A stretch of 64,000 nt of DNA from Sphingopyxis sp. PET50 (GTDB lineage: Bacteria > Pseudomonadota > Alphaproteobacteria > Sphingomonadales > Sphingomonadaceae), in assembly GCF_025244705.1 (NCBI RefSeq), contig NZ_CP104207.1, forward strand, positions 3,616,001 to 3,680,000, written 5' to 3'. Shown here one piece after another: positions 32,413-41,345 of this stretch (positions are counted from its first letter, which is position 1; each line of letters begins with the position of its first letter). The notes beneath the pieces were generated by a model. The model ran no database searches. It had not been told where the DNA came from and saw only the letters and a program-made list of their open reading frames with translations. A program made the translations under genes and the position numbers.

Positions 32413-33146
32413 CTGTGGGGAATCTCGTCGGCGGGCTGCTGGCCCACCGATCCGCAAAAATCGGCCACGGTCGAAACCCAGCCGAAGAATTTCTCGACAT
32501 TGTACACCGTCGCATCGCGCACATAATCGGGACCGAGGTGGTGCGTCGCATCCTCCAGCATCACCGAAAAATATTCGAGGTGGAAGGCGTCGCGCAGCGT
32601 CGATTCGACGCAGACGTTGCTCGCGATCCCGACGAAGACGATCGTGCGGATGCCGCGCGATCGCAGCACGCTGTCGAGCTGCGAGTTGAAGAAGGCCGAA
32701 TAGCGCGTCTTGTGCAGGCGGATGTCGCCCGGCTGGGGGCTGAGTCCCTCGACCAGCTCATAGTCCCACCCGCCGCGGGCGAGCAATTGCCCCGCCAGCT
32801 CGGGGCGCGCGCGCATCGTCTTGAGCGCGTTCGACTTGTGCCAGTTGGGCGAGCCCGGCCCGCCCGCCTCGACATAATCGGCGTCCCAGCCGTTCTGGAG
32901 ATAGACGACCGGCATCCCCGCACCGCGGGCGACGGTGAGTACCTGGGCGATCCGCCCGATCGCCCCCGCCGCGCCCGCAATGTCGAAGCCGGCGAGGTCG
33001 ACATAGCCGCCCTTCGACGCATAGGCGTTCTGCATGTCGATCACGACGACCGCGGTGGTCGCCGGGTCGACGATCAGCGGTTCGGGCCGCGCGGGCAAGG
33101 TGACCTTCGCCCCGCCGCCGGGTGCCGTATCGACCGCGATCGCCAT
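32400..33146 (-). CDS. rutB: Ureidoacrylate amidohydrolase RutB
   Basis: A 248-residue isochorismatase-fold amidohydrolase that splits ureidoacrylate to aminoacrylate and carbamate. The Cys-Lys-Asp triad is visible as Asp37 (VVIDMQNAY), Lys146 (HKTRYSAF) and Cys179 ([13 protein letters not shown]). Conserved RutB segments include [29 protein letters not shown] and [12 protein letters not shown]. The last residues (HSRSP) and the stop are encoded by the arm of the neighbouring inverted repeat. GGAGG lies just upstream of the ATG at 33144-33146. It heads the rutBCDA operon; no RutR-type regulator is adjacent. Confidence 0.94.
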   Translation of the reverse strand: MAIAVDTAPGGGAKVTLPARPEPLIVDPATTAVVVIDMQNAYASKGGYVDLAGFDIAGAAGAIGRIAQVLTVARGAGMPVVYLQNGWDADYVEAGGPGSPNWHKSNALKTMRARPELAGQLLARGGWDYELVEGLSPQPGDIRLHKTRYSAFFNSQLDSVLRSRGIRTIVFVGIASNVCVESTLRDAFHLEYFSVMLEDATHHLGPDYVRDATVYNVEKFFGWVSTVADFCGSVGQQPADEIPHSRSP

Positions 33147-33246
33147 GGGCCCTCCTTCAAACCTGAGGCGGCAGCTTCCCCGAAAGCGGCGGGTGATGCA
33201 AGCGCGATGCTGCGACGCAGCAGGACGGCGCCATCGCCAAGGAAGA

Positions 33247-33276
33247 ACCGGCGGCCGCCCTTTGGGGGCCGCCGGT
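33247..33276 (-). terminator. Rho-independent terminator after typA
   Basis: On the minus strand the stem ACCGGCGGCC / GGCCGCCGGT with a 10-nt loop stands 6 bp after the typA stop and is followed by TTCTTCCTT. Confidence 0.75.
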
Positions 33277-33281
33277 CCGGA

Positions 33282-35114
33282 TTACGCCATTTCCTTCTTG
33301 CGCGAGGCCTTCTTGCGCTCGTGCGGGTCGAGGATCGCCTTGCGGATGCGGATGTTCTTGGGCGTCACCTCGACCATCTCGTCGTCGTCGATATAGGCGA
33401 TCGCCTGTTCGAGCGTCATGCGGCGCGGCGGGGTCAGGCGGATCGCGTCGTCCTTGCCCGTCGAGCGGAAATTGGTGAGCTGCTTCGACTTCATCGGGTT
33501 GACTTCGAGGTCGTCGGGCTTCGCATTCTCGCCAATGATCATGCCCTCGTAGAGCGCCTCGCCGGGCGAGACGAAGAGGATGCCGCGCTCTTCGAGCGGG
33601 CCGAGCGCGTAGGCGACGGCCTCGCCCGCACCGTTCGAGATGAGGACGCCGTTCTGGCGGCCCGCGATATTGCCCTTGTAGGGGCCGTATTTTTCGAACA
33701 GGCGGTTCATGATGCCGGTGCCGCGCGTGTCCGACAGGAATTCGCCGTGATAGCCGATCAGGCCGCGCGAGGGGCCGCTGAAGGTGATGCGGGTCTTGCC
33801 GCCGCCCGACGGGCGCATGTCGGTGAGGTCGGCCTTGCGGATCTGCATCTTCTCGACGACCGTGCCGCTGTGCTCGTCGTCGACGTCGATGACGACGGTT
33901 TCATAGGGTTCGGTGCGCTTGCCGGCCTCGTCCTCGCCATAGAGGACGCGCGGGCGGCTGATGCCGAGTTCGAAGCCTTCGCGGCGCATCGTCTCGATCA
34001 GCACGCCGAGCTGGAGCTCGCCGCGGCCCGCGACCTCGAAGCTGTCCTTGTCGGCGCTTTCGGTGATGCGGATCGCGACATTGGTCTCGGCCTCGCGCAG
34101 CAGGCGGTCGCGGATCATGCGGCTCGTGACCTTGCTGCCCTCGCGGCCCGCCATCGGGCTGTCGTTGACGGCGAAGCGCATCGACAGCGTTGGCGGGTCG
34201 ATCGGCTGCGCGGCGATCGGTTCGCTGACGCTGGTGTCGGCGATGGTGTTCGCGACGGTCGCGTTGGTGAGGCCCGCGATGGCGACGATGTCGCCCGCCC
34301 TGGCTTCGTCGACGGGGACGCGGTCGAGCCCGCGGAAGGCGAGCAGTTTCGAGGCGCGGCCGGTTTCGATGACCTTGCCGTCCATGTCGATCGCGTGGAT
34401 CGGCTGGTTGACCTTGACCGTGCCCGACTGGACGCGCCCGGTGAGGATGCGGCCGATGAAATTGTCGCGGTCGAGCAGGGTCGCGAGGAAGGTGAAGGGC
34501 GCGTCCTCGGGCAGGCCCGGCGCGGGCACGTGGCGGACGATGGTCTCGAACAGCGGCGTCAGGTCGCCTTCGCGCGCGTCGGGATTTTCGGAGGCATAGC
34601 CGCCGCGGCCCGAGGCGTAGAGGATCGGGAAGTCGAGCTGTTCGTCATTGGCCTCGAGCGTCAGGAACAGTTCGAACACCTCGTCGAGCACCTCGGCGGC
34701 GCGCGCGTCGCTGCGGTCGATCTTGTTGACGACGACGATCGGACGCAGACCGAGCGCCAGCGCCTTGCCGGTGACGAACTTGGTCTGCGGCATCGGGCCT
34801 TCGGCGGCGTCGACGAGCAGGATGACGCCGTCGACCATCGACAGGATGCGCTCGACCTCGCCGCCGAAGTCGGCGTGGCCCGGCGTGTCGACGATGTTGA
34901 TGCGCGTCAGGTCGGCGCCCTCACCCCATTCGACGCTGGTGCACTTCGCGAGGATGGTGATCCCGCGTTCCTTTTCGAGGTCGTTCGAGTCCATCGCGCG
35001 CTCCTCGACGCGCTGGTTGTCGCGGAAGGTGCCCGACTGGCGGAACAGCTGGTCGACGAGGGTGGTCTTGCCATGATCGACGTGCGCGATGATGGCGATA
35101 TTGCGCAGAGACAT
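33282..35114 (-). CDS. typA: Ribosome-associated GTPase TypA/BipA
   Basis: A 610-residue translational GTPase that acts on 50S subunit assembly and growth at low temperature or under stress. The G motifs are AHVDHGKTT (G1), DTPGHADFGGEVER (G3) and NKIDRSDAR (G4), followed by the EF-G-like domains and the TypA-specific C-terminus (RRMTLEQAIAYIDDDEMVEVTPKNIRIRK). The start at 35114 (MSLRNIAIIAHVDHGKTTL) matches the usual family start; the open frame continues 66 codons upstream into repeat DNA and is rejected there. It is monocistronic by appearance, with a terminator after it. Confidence 0.96.
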   Translation of the reverse strand: MSLRNIAIIAHVDHGKTTLVDQLFRQSGTFRDNQRVEERAMDSNDLEKERGITILAKCTSVEWGEGADLTRINIVDTPGHADFGGEVERILSMVDGVILLVDAAEGPMPQTKFVTGKALALGLRPIVVVNKIDRSDARAAEVLDEVFELFLTLEANDEQLDFPILYASGRGGYASENPDAREGDLTPLFETIVRHVPAPGLPEDAPFTFLATLLDRDNFIGRILTGRVQSGTVKVNQPIHAIDMDGKVIETGRASKLLAFRGLDRVPVDEARAGDIVAIAGLTNATVANTIADTSVSEPIAAQPIDPPTLSMRFAVNDSPMAGREGSKVTSRMIRDRLLREAETNVAIRITESADKDSFEVAGRGELQLGVLIETMRREGFELGISRPRVLYGEDEAGKRTEPYETVVIDVDDEHSGTVVEKMQIRKADLTDMRPSGGGKTRITFSGPSRGLIGYHGEFLSDTRGTGIMNRLFEKYGPYKGNIAGRQNGVLISNGAGEAVAYALGPLEERGILFVSPGEALYEGMIIGENAKPDDLEVNPMKSKQLTNFRSTGKDDAIRLTPPRRMTLEQAIAYIDDDEMVEVTPKNIRIRKAILDPHERKKASRKKEMA

Positions 35115-35296
35115 GCGGAAAAGGGCCTTGATGGGAGGGGGCGATGCGTGGGCATCGCGATCGGTCGCGCCCGTAGCAGATGCCCTGTTGCGGCGCAACA
35201 CGGTAAGCCCCTGGGGGGGTTGTGGGGGGAGGCCGGGTTCGGGCATGGCTTGTCCTTTGGGCGGAGTGCGGGGCGGCGCGGGCGGTTTTTGATTTT

Positions 35297-35446
35297 TCTC
35301 GCACAAAGGCACAAAGGCACGAAGAGGGAGGCGGGGAACCCGCGCGAAGCGCTTTCCTCCTGATGCGGTGCGCCTTTTCCGGAGTGATTATGACGCCTGA
35401 CGGCGCGGGTTTGTGCCCTTTTGTGCCTTTGTGCCTTTGTGCGAGA
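35297..35446. repeat. Inverted repeat, family E-like, upstream of typA
   Basis: The arm TCGCACAAAGGCACAAAGGC (35299) pairs with the complementary run ending about 35446. Each arm is itself an approximate tandem of the word CACAAAGG. The typA promoter must lie in or beside this element. Confidence 0.85.
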
Positions 35447-35512
35447 TATTCTTCTCTTCTTCACCGTTGCGGTCGTTCGCGACGGGCAGCCGTCTCCTTT
35501 GGTCGTCGATTT

Positions 35513-35878
35513 GGTTCACGCGAAGCCGCGAAGGCGCGAAGAGGGAGGCGCGGGGACGCGGATGGCGGTTTCGGGGGCGCGAAGGGCGGGAATTGCCGAT
35601 CCTCCCCCAACGGGGGAGGGGGACCACCCGAAGGGTGGTGGAGGGGCACAGGCGGTTTACGCCACACTGGACCGAAAGCCCTGCCCATTACACCTGCCCA
35701 ATACAAAGGACCGAGCCGTGGCGCACGACCTCATCGGCAAGGCAAGCCGCCTGTGCCCCTCCACCAGCTTCGCTGGTCCCCCTCCCCGTGCCGGGGAGGA
35801 TCGCGCTTGCCCGCTGCCGCCCGACAGCCGGCCTCCAAGCGTCACCCCCTTCGCGTCTTCGCGTCTTCGCGCGAACCC
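35513..35878. repeat. Nested inverted repeats between typA and the 337-residue protein gene
   Basis: The outer arms GGTTCACGCGAAG (35513) and CGCGTCTTCGCGCGAACC (to about 35877) enclose a family D/G pair at 35600-35800 built on CCTCCCCCAACGGGGGAGGG and GTGGAGGGGCACAGGCGG. The outer right arm lies inside the 3' end of the next gene. The 727-bp gap from 35115 to 35841 holds only such repeats; open frames in it are repeat-derived. Confidence 0.8.
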
Positions 35879-36855
35879 TTTTCTGCCGCGGCCTCGCGGT
35901 CGTTCGCGGGGGTGGGGAGTCCGAAGAAGGCGCGGCGGGCGGCTTCGCCGGCCTTGCGCAAGGGGGCGCAGGCCTCGGCGATGGCGGCCTCGAAGGCTTC
36001 CTCCTCCTCGGGTTCGAGGGTGCGTTCGTAATCCTCGTCGCCGAACCGGCCTTCCTCGATGCCGATGAAGCCGGCGGGCGGCGGGAAATTGGTGCGCAGT
36101 TCGCCGGTTTCATGATGATGCCACACGGTCATCGCCTCGGCCTCCTCCTCGGGGGTCGGTTCGGCCTCGGGCTCCCCGTCGAAGCCGGTGTCGAAAGTCC
36201 CGGAAAACTGCGCAACTTCATTCGCGATCGCACTGCCGCGCCACAGCGCGGCGATGGGGTTGGTCCGGTTGTCGCGGCCCGCGAGCCAGAGCGCGAGGGC
36301 GGCGCCCATGCCGCTTTCGGGGGTCTCTTCGGACGCGGCCTCGGACGCGGCTTCGCCGGTCGCGTCCTTCGCGGCGGTGCGCGCGGCCTCGGCGGCGTCG
36401 AACAGCGTCAGGAAACCCGCCCAGTCGCCGGCGACGATCTGGGCCAGCATCTCCTCGCCCGCCCTCGCGCGGGTCTCGACCATGCGGTCGAGCCGCGCGA
36501 GCATCGCGAGGCCGAGGCGCGAGTCCACGCGCTGGCGGCGGACGAAGCTGCGGTCGTCCTCGCGCATGATCGTGCTGCTTTCCTGATAGCCCCAGATCGC
36601 GCGGTCGAGCAGTTCGTCGGCGAGGCGTTGGCGCGCGATGAGGATCGCGGCGCCCCAGCCGATGCGGAAGGCCGCGCCCTCTGCCCGCTGGCGCAGCTGA
36701 TAGGCGGCGGAGGAGGTCATCTTCACATGCATGGCGGCGATCTTGACCGATCCGCTGTCGGCGAGATGTTCGAGGAAGCTGCGCTGGAGCGCCGGGGTCC
36801 AGTGGTAGCTGCCGGGTGCGGGGATGTCGGCGGGGTTTGGGGTCTGGTTTTCCAT
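35842..36855 (-). CDS. Hypothetical protein with N-terminal HTH-like region
   Basis: A 337-residue cytoplasmic protein I cannot assign to a characterised family. Residues of about 18-60 (WTPALQRSFLEHLADSGSVKIAAMHVKMTSSAAYQLR) resemble a terminase-small-subunit-like helix-turn-helix. An Arg-rich helical middle (about 90-130) follows, then an Ala/Glu-rich linker and an acidic C-terminal part with many Glu (EPEPTPEEEAEAM-like). The last residues (SREDAKTRRG) are encoded by a repeat arm, so the original stop may have been replaced. DNA binding is a plausible inference. Similar repeat-flanked genes occur in sphingomonads. Confidence 0.7.
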   Translation of the reverse strand: MENQTPNPADIPAPGSYHWTPALQRSFLEHLADSGSVKIAAMHVKMTSSAAYQLRQRAEGAAFRIGWGAAILIARQRLADELLDRAIWGYQESSTIMREDDRSFVRRQRVDSRLGLAMLARLDRMVETRARAGEEMLAQIVAGDWAGFLTLFDAAEAARTAAKDATGEAASEAASEETPESGMGAALALWLAGRDNRTNPIAALWRGSAIANEVAQFSGTFDTGFDGEPEAEPTPEEEAEAMTVWHHHETGELRTNFPPPAGFIGIEEGRFGDEDYERTLEPEEEEAFEAAIAEACAPLRKAGEAARRAFFGLPTPANDREAAAEKGSREDAKTRRG

Positions 36856-36967
36856 CGAGTCGCTCCTGTGGTTGGCTGAAACGAACAGAATGAACCATAT
36901 GGGTGTTTTTTAGGAAAGCGGAAAATGATGGGCGTGGGGGTGGCGGAAGGATGGGAGTGGGCGAAGC

Positions 36968-37157
36968 GATCCTCCCCGGCACGGGGAGGGGGACCAGCGA
37001 AGCTGGTGGAGGGGCACAGGCGGCTTGCCTTGACGGAGAGGTGGTGCGCTACGGCGACGTTGCCGGAAAGGAAGGACTTGCCGGTCCGGCGTCACGCAAA
37101 CCTCCTGTGCCCCTCCACCACCCTTCGGGTGGTCCCCCTCCCCCTTGGGGGAGGATC
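36968..37157. repeat. Inverted repeat, family D/G, before the cyd regulator
   Basis: Compound arms (CCTCCCCGGCACGGGGAGGG followed by GGACCAGCGAAGCTGGTGGA) pair with the run ending GGGGGAGGATC at 37156. Each arm is itself two hairpins. It fills most of the 387-bp gap ahead of the regulator promoter. Confidence 0.85.
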
Positions 37158-37191
37158 GGCTCGTCCGCTCCCCATGGCGCCATCCCTGTAA

Positions 37192-37219
37192 TGAAGTTTC
37201 AATAATTATTGAAACTTCA
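37192..37219. promoter_or_regulatory. Perfect 28-bp palindromic operator
   Basis: Two 14-base arms, TGAAGTTTCAATAA and its exact complement, meet without a spacer. The site is strikingly AT-rich in GC-rich DNA and covers the -35 region of the promoter of the regulator gene at 37243, so autorepression is the natural reading. Confidence 0.85.
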
Positions 37220-37236
37220 GAAACTCACGCTATAGA
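37209..37236 (+). promoter_or_regulatory. Sigma-70-type promoter of the cyd regulator
   Basis: -35 TTGAAA at 37209-37214 and -10 TATAGA at 37231-37236, spacer 16 bp. The expected start of transcription (6-8 bp downstream) falls on or next to the ATG at 37243, which points to a leaderless or nearly leaderless mRNA. Confidence 0.65.
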
Positions 37237-37242
37237 AGCGGT

Positions 37243-37866
37243 ATGGATCTGTCCCCGGCCCCCGATTCCCCGGCAGCTTCCCCGTCGCCGCCGCGCCGGC
37301 TCTCCCCGCTCGCGCAGGCGTTCGTCCTGCATTTCGGCGAGATGGGGAGCCGCTGGGGGATCAACCGCACGGTGGGGCAGATCTATGCGATGCTGTTCCT
37401 CGCCGACGCGCCGCGCCATGCCGAGGAGATCAGCGAGGCGCTGAGCCTGTCGCGCGGCAGCGTGTCGATGGGGCTGAAGGAACTCGCAAGCTGGAACCTC
37501 GTGCAGCTGCGGCATGCGCCCGGCGACCGGCGCGACTATTACGAGACGCCGCGCGACGTCTGGGCGATCTTCCGCACCCTCGTCGAGGAGCGCAAGAAGC
37601 GCGAGATCGACCCGACGCTGACGACGCTGCGCACCCTGTTGATGGAACCCGCGACCGACGCGTCGGACCGCTTCGCGCAGGAACGCATCGCGGCGATGCA
37701 CGAACAGATCGAGCTGCTGACCGACTGGTATGCCGAGATGCGGCGGCTCGACACCGAGCGGCTGCTTCAGCTTTTGCGGCTCGGCGAGCGTGTGGTAAAG
37801 GCGCTGGAGTTCAAGGACCGCATGCTGGGGCGCGGGAAGGGCCAGTCGCTGGAAGAGCGGGCATGA
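37243..37866 (+). CDS. GbsR/MarR-family transcriptional regulator
   Basis: A 207-residue regulator with a winged helix-turn-helix: QAFVLHFGEMGSRWGINRTVGQIYAMLFLADAPRHAEEISEALSLSRGSVSMGLKELASWNLV, followed by the wing RHAPGDRRDYYETP and a long C-terminal helical dimer region (EQIELLTDWYAEMRRLDTERLLQLL). This is the GbsR-like subgroup of MarR proteins. The perfect palindrome over its promoter suggests autoregulation, and the cydAB genes 121 bp downstream are the likely co-regulated target. The ligand is unknown. The first 17 residues are Pro/Ser-rich and poorly conserved. Confidence 0.85.
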   Translation: MDLSPAPDSPAASPSPPRRLSPLAQAFVLHFGEMGSRWGINRTVGQIYAMLFLADAPRHAEEISEALSLSRGSVSMGLKELASWNLVQLRHAPGDRRDYYETPRDVWAIFRTLVEERKKREIDPTLTTLRTLLMEPATDASDRFAQERIAAMHEQIELLTDWYAEMRRLDTERLLQLLRLGERVVKALEFKDRMLGRGKGQSLEERA

Positions 37867-37880
37867 TCGCCTACCCCCTC

Positions 37881-37964
37881 TTCCGTTCGCATCGAGCGAA
37901 GTCGAGATGCCCATCGGCCTTGCACCGCCCTGATGGGTGTCTCGACTTCGCTCGACACGAACGG
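37881..37964. repeat. Inverted repeat, family A, between the regulator and cydA
   Basis: Arms of about 33 bases (CCGTTCGCATCGAGCGAAGT from 37883) pair with the run ending CGACACGAACGG. It belongs to the family at 518, but the left arm has a substituted ATCGAG...GAGAT core. Confidence 0.85.
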
Positions 37965-37987
37965 GTTTACAGGTTGGAGGCCTGACG

Positions 37988-39380
37988 ATGGACGCCATTG
38001 ATCCGCTGATCCTCGCGCGAGATCCAGTTCGCGGCGAACATCAGCTTTCACATCCTGTTTCCGACGATCACCATCGCGCTCGGCTGGGCGCTGATGGGTT
38101 TCAAGCTCGCGTACAACCGGACGAAAAACGAAGCGTGGATGGACGCCTATCGCCTGTGGGTGAAGGTGTTCGCGCTGAGCTTTGCCATGGGCGTGGTGTC
38201 GGGCATCACGATGAGTTTCCAGTTCGGGACCAACTGGCCGGGCTTCATGGAAAAGGTCGGCAATATCGCGGGCCCGCTGCTCGCCTATGAGGTGCTGACC
38301 GCCTTTTTCCTCGAGGCGGTGTTCCTCGGCATCATGCTGTTCGGCTTCAACCGGGTGCCGGGCTGGGTGCACACGCTGGCGACCTTCCTCGTCGCGGCGG
38401 GCACGACGCTGTCGGCTTTCTGGATCATCGTGCTCAACAGCTGGATGCAGACCCCCGCCGGCTACGAGATCCGGGGCGGCGTCGTCCATGCGACCGACTG
38501 GGGCGCGATCCTGCTGAACCCGTCGATGCCGTACCGGCTGACGCATATGCTGCTCGCCTCGGCGCTGACCGTGTCCTTCCTGATCGCGGGCATGTCGGCG
38601 TGGCGCTGGCTGAAGGACGGCGGCGGCGAAGGGGTGCAGCGGACGCTGAAGGCCGCGGTCTATGCCGCCGCGCTGCTGATCCCGGTGCAGATTTTCGTCG
38701 GCGACCAGCACGGGCTCAACACGCTCGAGCATCAGCCGCAGAAGGTCGCGGCGATGGAGGCCAATTGGGAGACGCAGGCGCACACGCCGCTGATCCTGTT
38801 CGCCATCCCCGACGAGAAGGTGCGCACCAACCATCTGGAAGTGGCCATCCCCTCGGGCGCGAGCCTGATCCTGAAGCATGAGGCGGCGGGCGTGGTTCCG
38901 GGGCTCAACGATTATCGGGGCAATCATCCGCCGGTCGCCCCGCTGTTCTGGGGTTTCCGGATCATGGTGGGGCTGGGCGTGCTGATGCTGGCGCTGTCGT
39001 GGTTTGCCGCGTGGACGATCCGGCGGCGCGGGGTCGCGGGAATGCCGCGCTGGTTGGCGCGCGCGCTGGTCGCGATGACCTTCTCGGGCTGGGCGGCGAC
39101 GCTCGCTGGCTGGTATGTGACCGAGATCGGGCGCCAGCCGTGGCTGGTGACCGGCGTGCTGAAGACCGCCGATGCGGTCGGGCCGGTCGGCAGCGCGATG
39201 GTCGCGAGTTCGCTGACGCTCTATCTCGCGGTCTATGTGGTGCTGCTCGCCGCCTATGTCGCGGTGCTCTACCGCCTCGCCCGGCTCGGCAAGGCGGCGC
39301 CCGAGGCGACGCCGATGTTCCCGATCCCCGGCGTCGCGCCGGGCCCCGCCGAGCCGCTGGCAGAGGGAGCGAAGCCATGA
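37988..39380 (+). CDS. cydA: Cytochrome bd-type quinol oxidase subunit I, one-base insertion in the frame
   Basis: Subunit I carries hemes b558, b595 and d and reduces oxygen to water with electrons from ubiquinol. Deleting one base at 38020-38021 joins MDAIDPLILAR to IQFAANISFHILFPTITIALGWALMGFKLAYNRT and gives 463 residues. The N-terminal heme His (SFHILFP), the multi-helix core and the signature TEIGRQPW are intact, and the Q-loop is short, as in the cyanide-insensitive CIO branch. It is translationally coupled to cydB. The high-affinity oxidase is expected under low oxygen or cyanide/NO stress, probably under control of the upstream regulator. Confidence 0.93.
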
Positions 39381-40384
39381 CGCCGTTCATCGATCCGTGG
39401 TGGCTGCCGGTGATCTTCGCCGGGCTGATGGGCCTGTCGATCCTGCTCTATGTCATCCTCGACGGCTATGACCTGGGGGTCGGCATGCTGACGCGGCTGG
39501 AAAGGGGCGAGAATCGCGACCTGATGGTCGCCTCGATCGGGCCGTTCTGGGATGCGAACGAGACGTGGCTGGTGCTCGGCATCGGGCTGTTGCTCGTCGC
39601 CTTTCCGGTCGCGCACGGCTTCATCCTGACCCAGCTTTATCTGCCCGTCGCGCTGATGCTGATCGCGCTGATCCTGCGCGGGGTCAGCTTCGAGTTCCGC
39701 GCCAAGGCGCCGCCCGAGCAGAAGCATCGCTGGGATGCCGCCTTCTTCTTCGGTTCGCTGCTCACCGCGCTGTGCCAGGGCTATATGCTCGGCGCCTATG
39801 TGCTGGGGTTCGACCAGAGCTTCACCTCGGTGCTTTTCTGCCTGCTCGCGGCGCTCGGCCTCGTCGCGGGCTATCTGTTCGTCGGCGCCTGCTGGCTGAT
39901 CTACAAGGTCGAGGGCGATTTGCAGAAGCGCGCGGTGCGCTGGGCCGAGGTGACGCTGTGGCTGACGGCGCTGGCGATGGCGATCATCTCGATCGCGACG
40001 CCGCTCTTGTCGGAGCGTATTTTCGCGCGCTGGTTCCGCCTGCCCGAGATCATCGCGCTGCTGCCGATCCCGATCGCCGCCGCGACGCTGTTCGTGGGCC
40101 TCGCGATCTTCCTGCGCCAGCCCTTGCGCGACAAGGACGAACTGTCGTGGGTGCCGCTGGCGACCGCGGGCATATTGTTCGCGCTGGGCTTCGTCGGCAT
40201 CGCGTACAGCTTCTACCCCTATCTGGTCGCCGACCGCATCGACATCTGGCAGGCAGCGGCGTCGCCCGAGGCGCTGAGCATCATCCTGATCGGGGCGCTG
40301 TTCGTGCTGCCGGTGATTCTGGGATATTCGATCCTGGCGCACTGGATCTTCCGGGGGAAGGCGACGCATCTGAGTTATGAGTGA
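39377..40384 (+). CDS. cydB: Cytochrome bd-type quinol oxidase subunit II
   Basis: A 335-residue membrane subunit with about eight or nine helices, pairing with CydA. Family marks are VILDGYDLGVGML, FWDANETWLVLGIGLLLVAFP, LRGVSFEFR and the C-terminal GYSILAHWIFRGK. The ATG overlaps the cydA stop (ATGA). No small CydX-like gene follows: the open frame after the stop has no membrane helix. Confidence 0.95.
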   Translation: MTPFIDPWWLPVIFAGLMGLSILLYVILDGYDLGVGMLTRLERGENRDLMVASIGPFWDANETWLVLGIGLLLVAFPVAHGFILTQLYLPVALMLIALILRGVSFEFRAKAPPEQKHRWDAAFFFGSLLTALCQGYMLGAYVLGFDQSFTSVLFCLLAALGLVAGYLFVGACWLIYKVEGDLQKRAVRWAEVTLWLTALAMAIISIATPLLSERIFARWFRLPEIIALLPIPIAAATLFVGLAIFLRQPLRDKDELSWVPLATAGILFALGFVGIAYSFYPYLVADRIDIWQAAASPEALSIILIGALFVLPVILGYSILAHWIFRGKATHLSYE

Positions 40385-40532
40385 GGGCTGGGGGGTCTGG
40401 CGGCGTTTTTGGCGCGAATCGAGGCCGATTGTCCGCTCCCCGCCCCAAAGCCGCCTTCCGCCGCCAACTTTCGGCTTTGCGATTTGGCGGCGCCATGCCA
40501 AGGCGGGACCGGGTCGATATTTGGGGGAAACC

Positions 40533-40927
40533 ATGAAATATCCGACCCTGGCTACCGCTCTCCTTCTGGCCTAAGCACCGCCTCTTCCGCCACCGCGATG
40601 ACGATCGACGCCGACGAACGCGAGCTTTACGACAGCAGCATCCAGTGCATGGCCTATTTCGGCATCATGGCGGGACTGGGCAGCGGGGGCGAGGCCGAGG
40701 ACCCGAAGATGGTCGAATCGGGGACCAAGTTCCTCGCGATCGCGACCGTGCTCGCCGATGACGACAAGGCGCAGATCCAGACCGACTTCGACGCGCAGAT
40801 GGGCAAATTCGCGCGGATCGCCGAACATCCCGACGACCCCGACATGATCCGGCAGGTCCAGGATATCGACGAAAGCTGCACATTCCTCGAAACGCTCGTC
40901 GATACGATGCTCGAGGGGGCGAGCTAG
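40533..40927 (+). CDS. Small exported hypothetical protein, two-base insertion in the signal peptide
   Basis: The start MKYPTLATALLLA at 40533 is a signal peptide cut short by TAA at 40572-40574. Skipping TA at 40572-40573 continues as STASSATAMTIDADERELYDSSIQCMAYFGIMAGLG and gives 130 residues with a probable cleavage after SATA. The mature part is acidic and helical with two Cys (SIQC and ESCTF), which could form a disulfide. I do not recognise the family. It is convergent with the thioesterase gene 4 bp away. Confidence 0.65.
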
Positions 40928-40931
40928 GGCT

Positions 40932-41342
40932 TCAGCCCTTCTCGCCCGGGAAGAATTTCGCGACGACCTCGCTCGCGAGGCGCGCGGGGCGCAGCGTTTC
41001 GGCGTCGATGCAGCACCAGCTCGACTTGACCTCGGCGAGCACCTCCTCGCCGCGCTTGATGATCGTTTCGTAAAAGGCGCGCGCGCCCTGCACCTTTTCG
41101 AGGATCACCGTCGCGATGACCTGATCATCGAGGAAGGCGGGGCGGCGATAGGTGATCTCGTGCTTCAGCGCGACCCACAGATGCGCCGCGACCGCGTCGG
41201 GCGGCGCGATATGGCGCCAGTGCGACAGCACCGCCTCCTGCACCCAGCTGAGATAATGGGCGTTGTTGACGTGCCCCATGAAGTCGATCTGGTCGGCGCC
41301 GACGGCGATGGCGTGATCGTGCGGGAGAGAGGCGCTGGTCAT
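40932..41342 (-). CDS. Hotdog-fold acyl-CoA thioesterase
   Basis: A 136-residue member of the 4-hydroxybenzoyl-CoA thioesterase/YbgC group: VGADQIDFMGHVNNAHYLSWVQEAVLSHW has the catalytic Asp in DFMGHVNN, followed by KHEITYRRPAFLDDQVIATV and AEVKSSWCCIDAETLRPARL. It would hydrolyse acyl-CoA in the cytoplasm; chain length is not predictable. A perfect inverted repeat (41346-41363) sits 3 bp upstream of the start, suggesting repression at the 5' end. Confidence 0.85.
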   Translation of the reverse strand: MTSASLPHDHAIAVGADQIDFMGHVNNAHYLSWVQEAVLSHWRHIAPPDAVAAHLWVALKHEITYRRPAFLDDQVIATVILEKVQGARAFYETIIKRGEEVLAEVKSSWCCIDAETLRPARLASEVVAKFFPGEKG

Positions 41343-41345
41343 ATC

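Noticed and set aside
31932..35363. 1143-codon plus-strand open frame across rut and typA
   Set aside because: It is the mirror of conserved minus-strand genes (RutC, RutB, TypA) and crosses gene boundaries and a terminator. Its composition is artefactual.
35222..36879. Several overlapping plus-strand open frames in the typA upstream region
   Set aside because: They are produced by inverted repeats and by the antisense of the 337-residue gene; the recurring words (for example SREDAKTRR-like) are repeat translations.
40377..40574. Possible cydX-like small gene right after cydB
   Set aside because: The 65-residue translation has no membrane helix and is Arg/Pro-rich. Its end is the signal peptide of the next gene read in frame.
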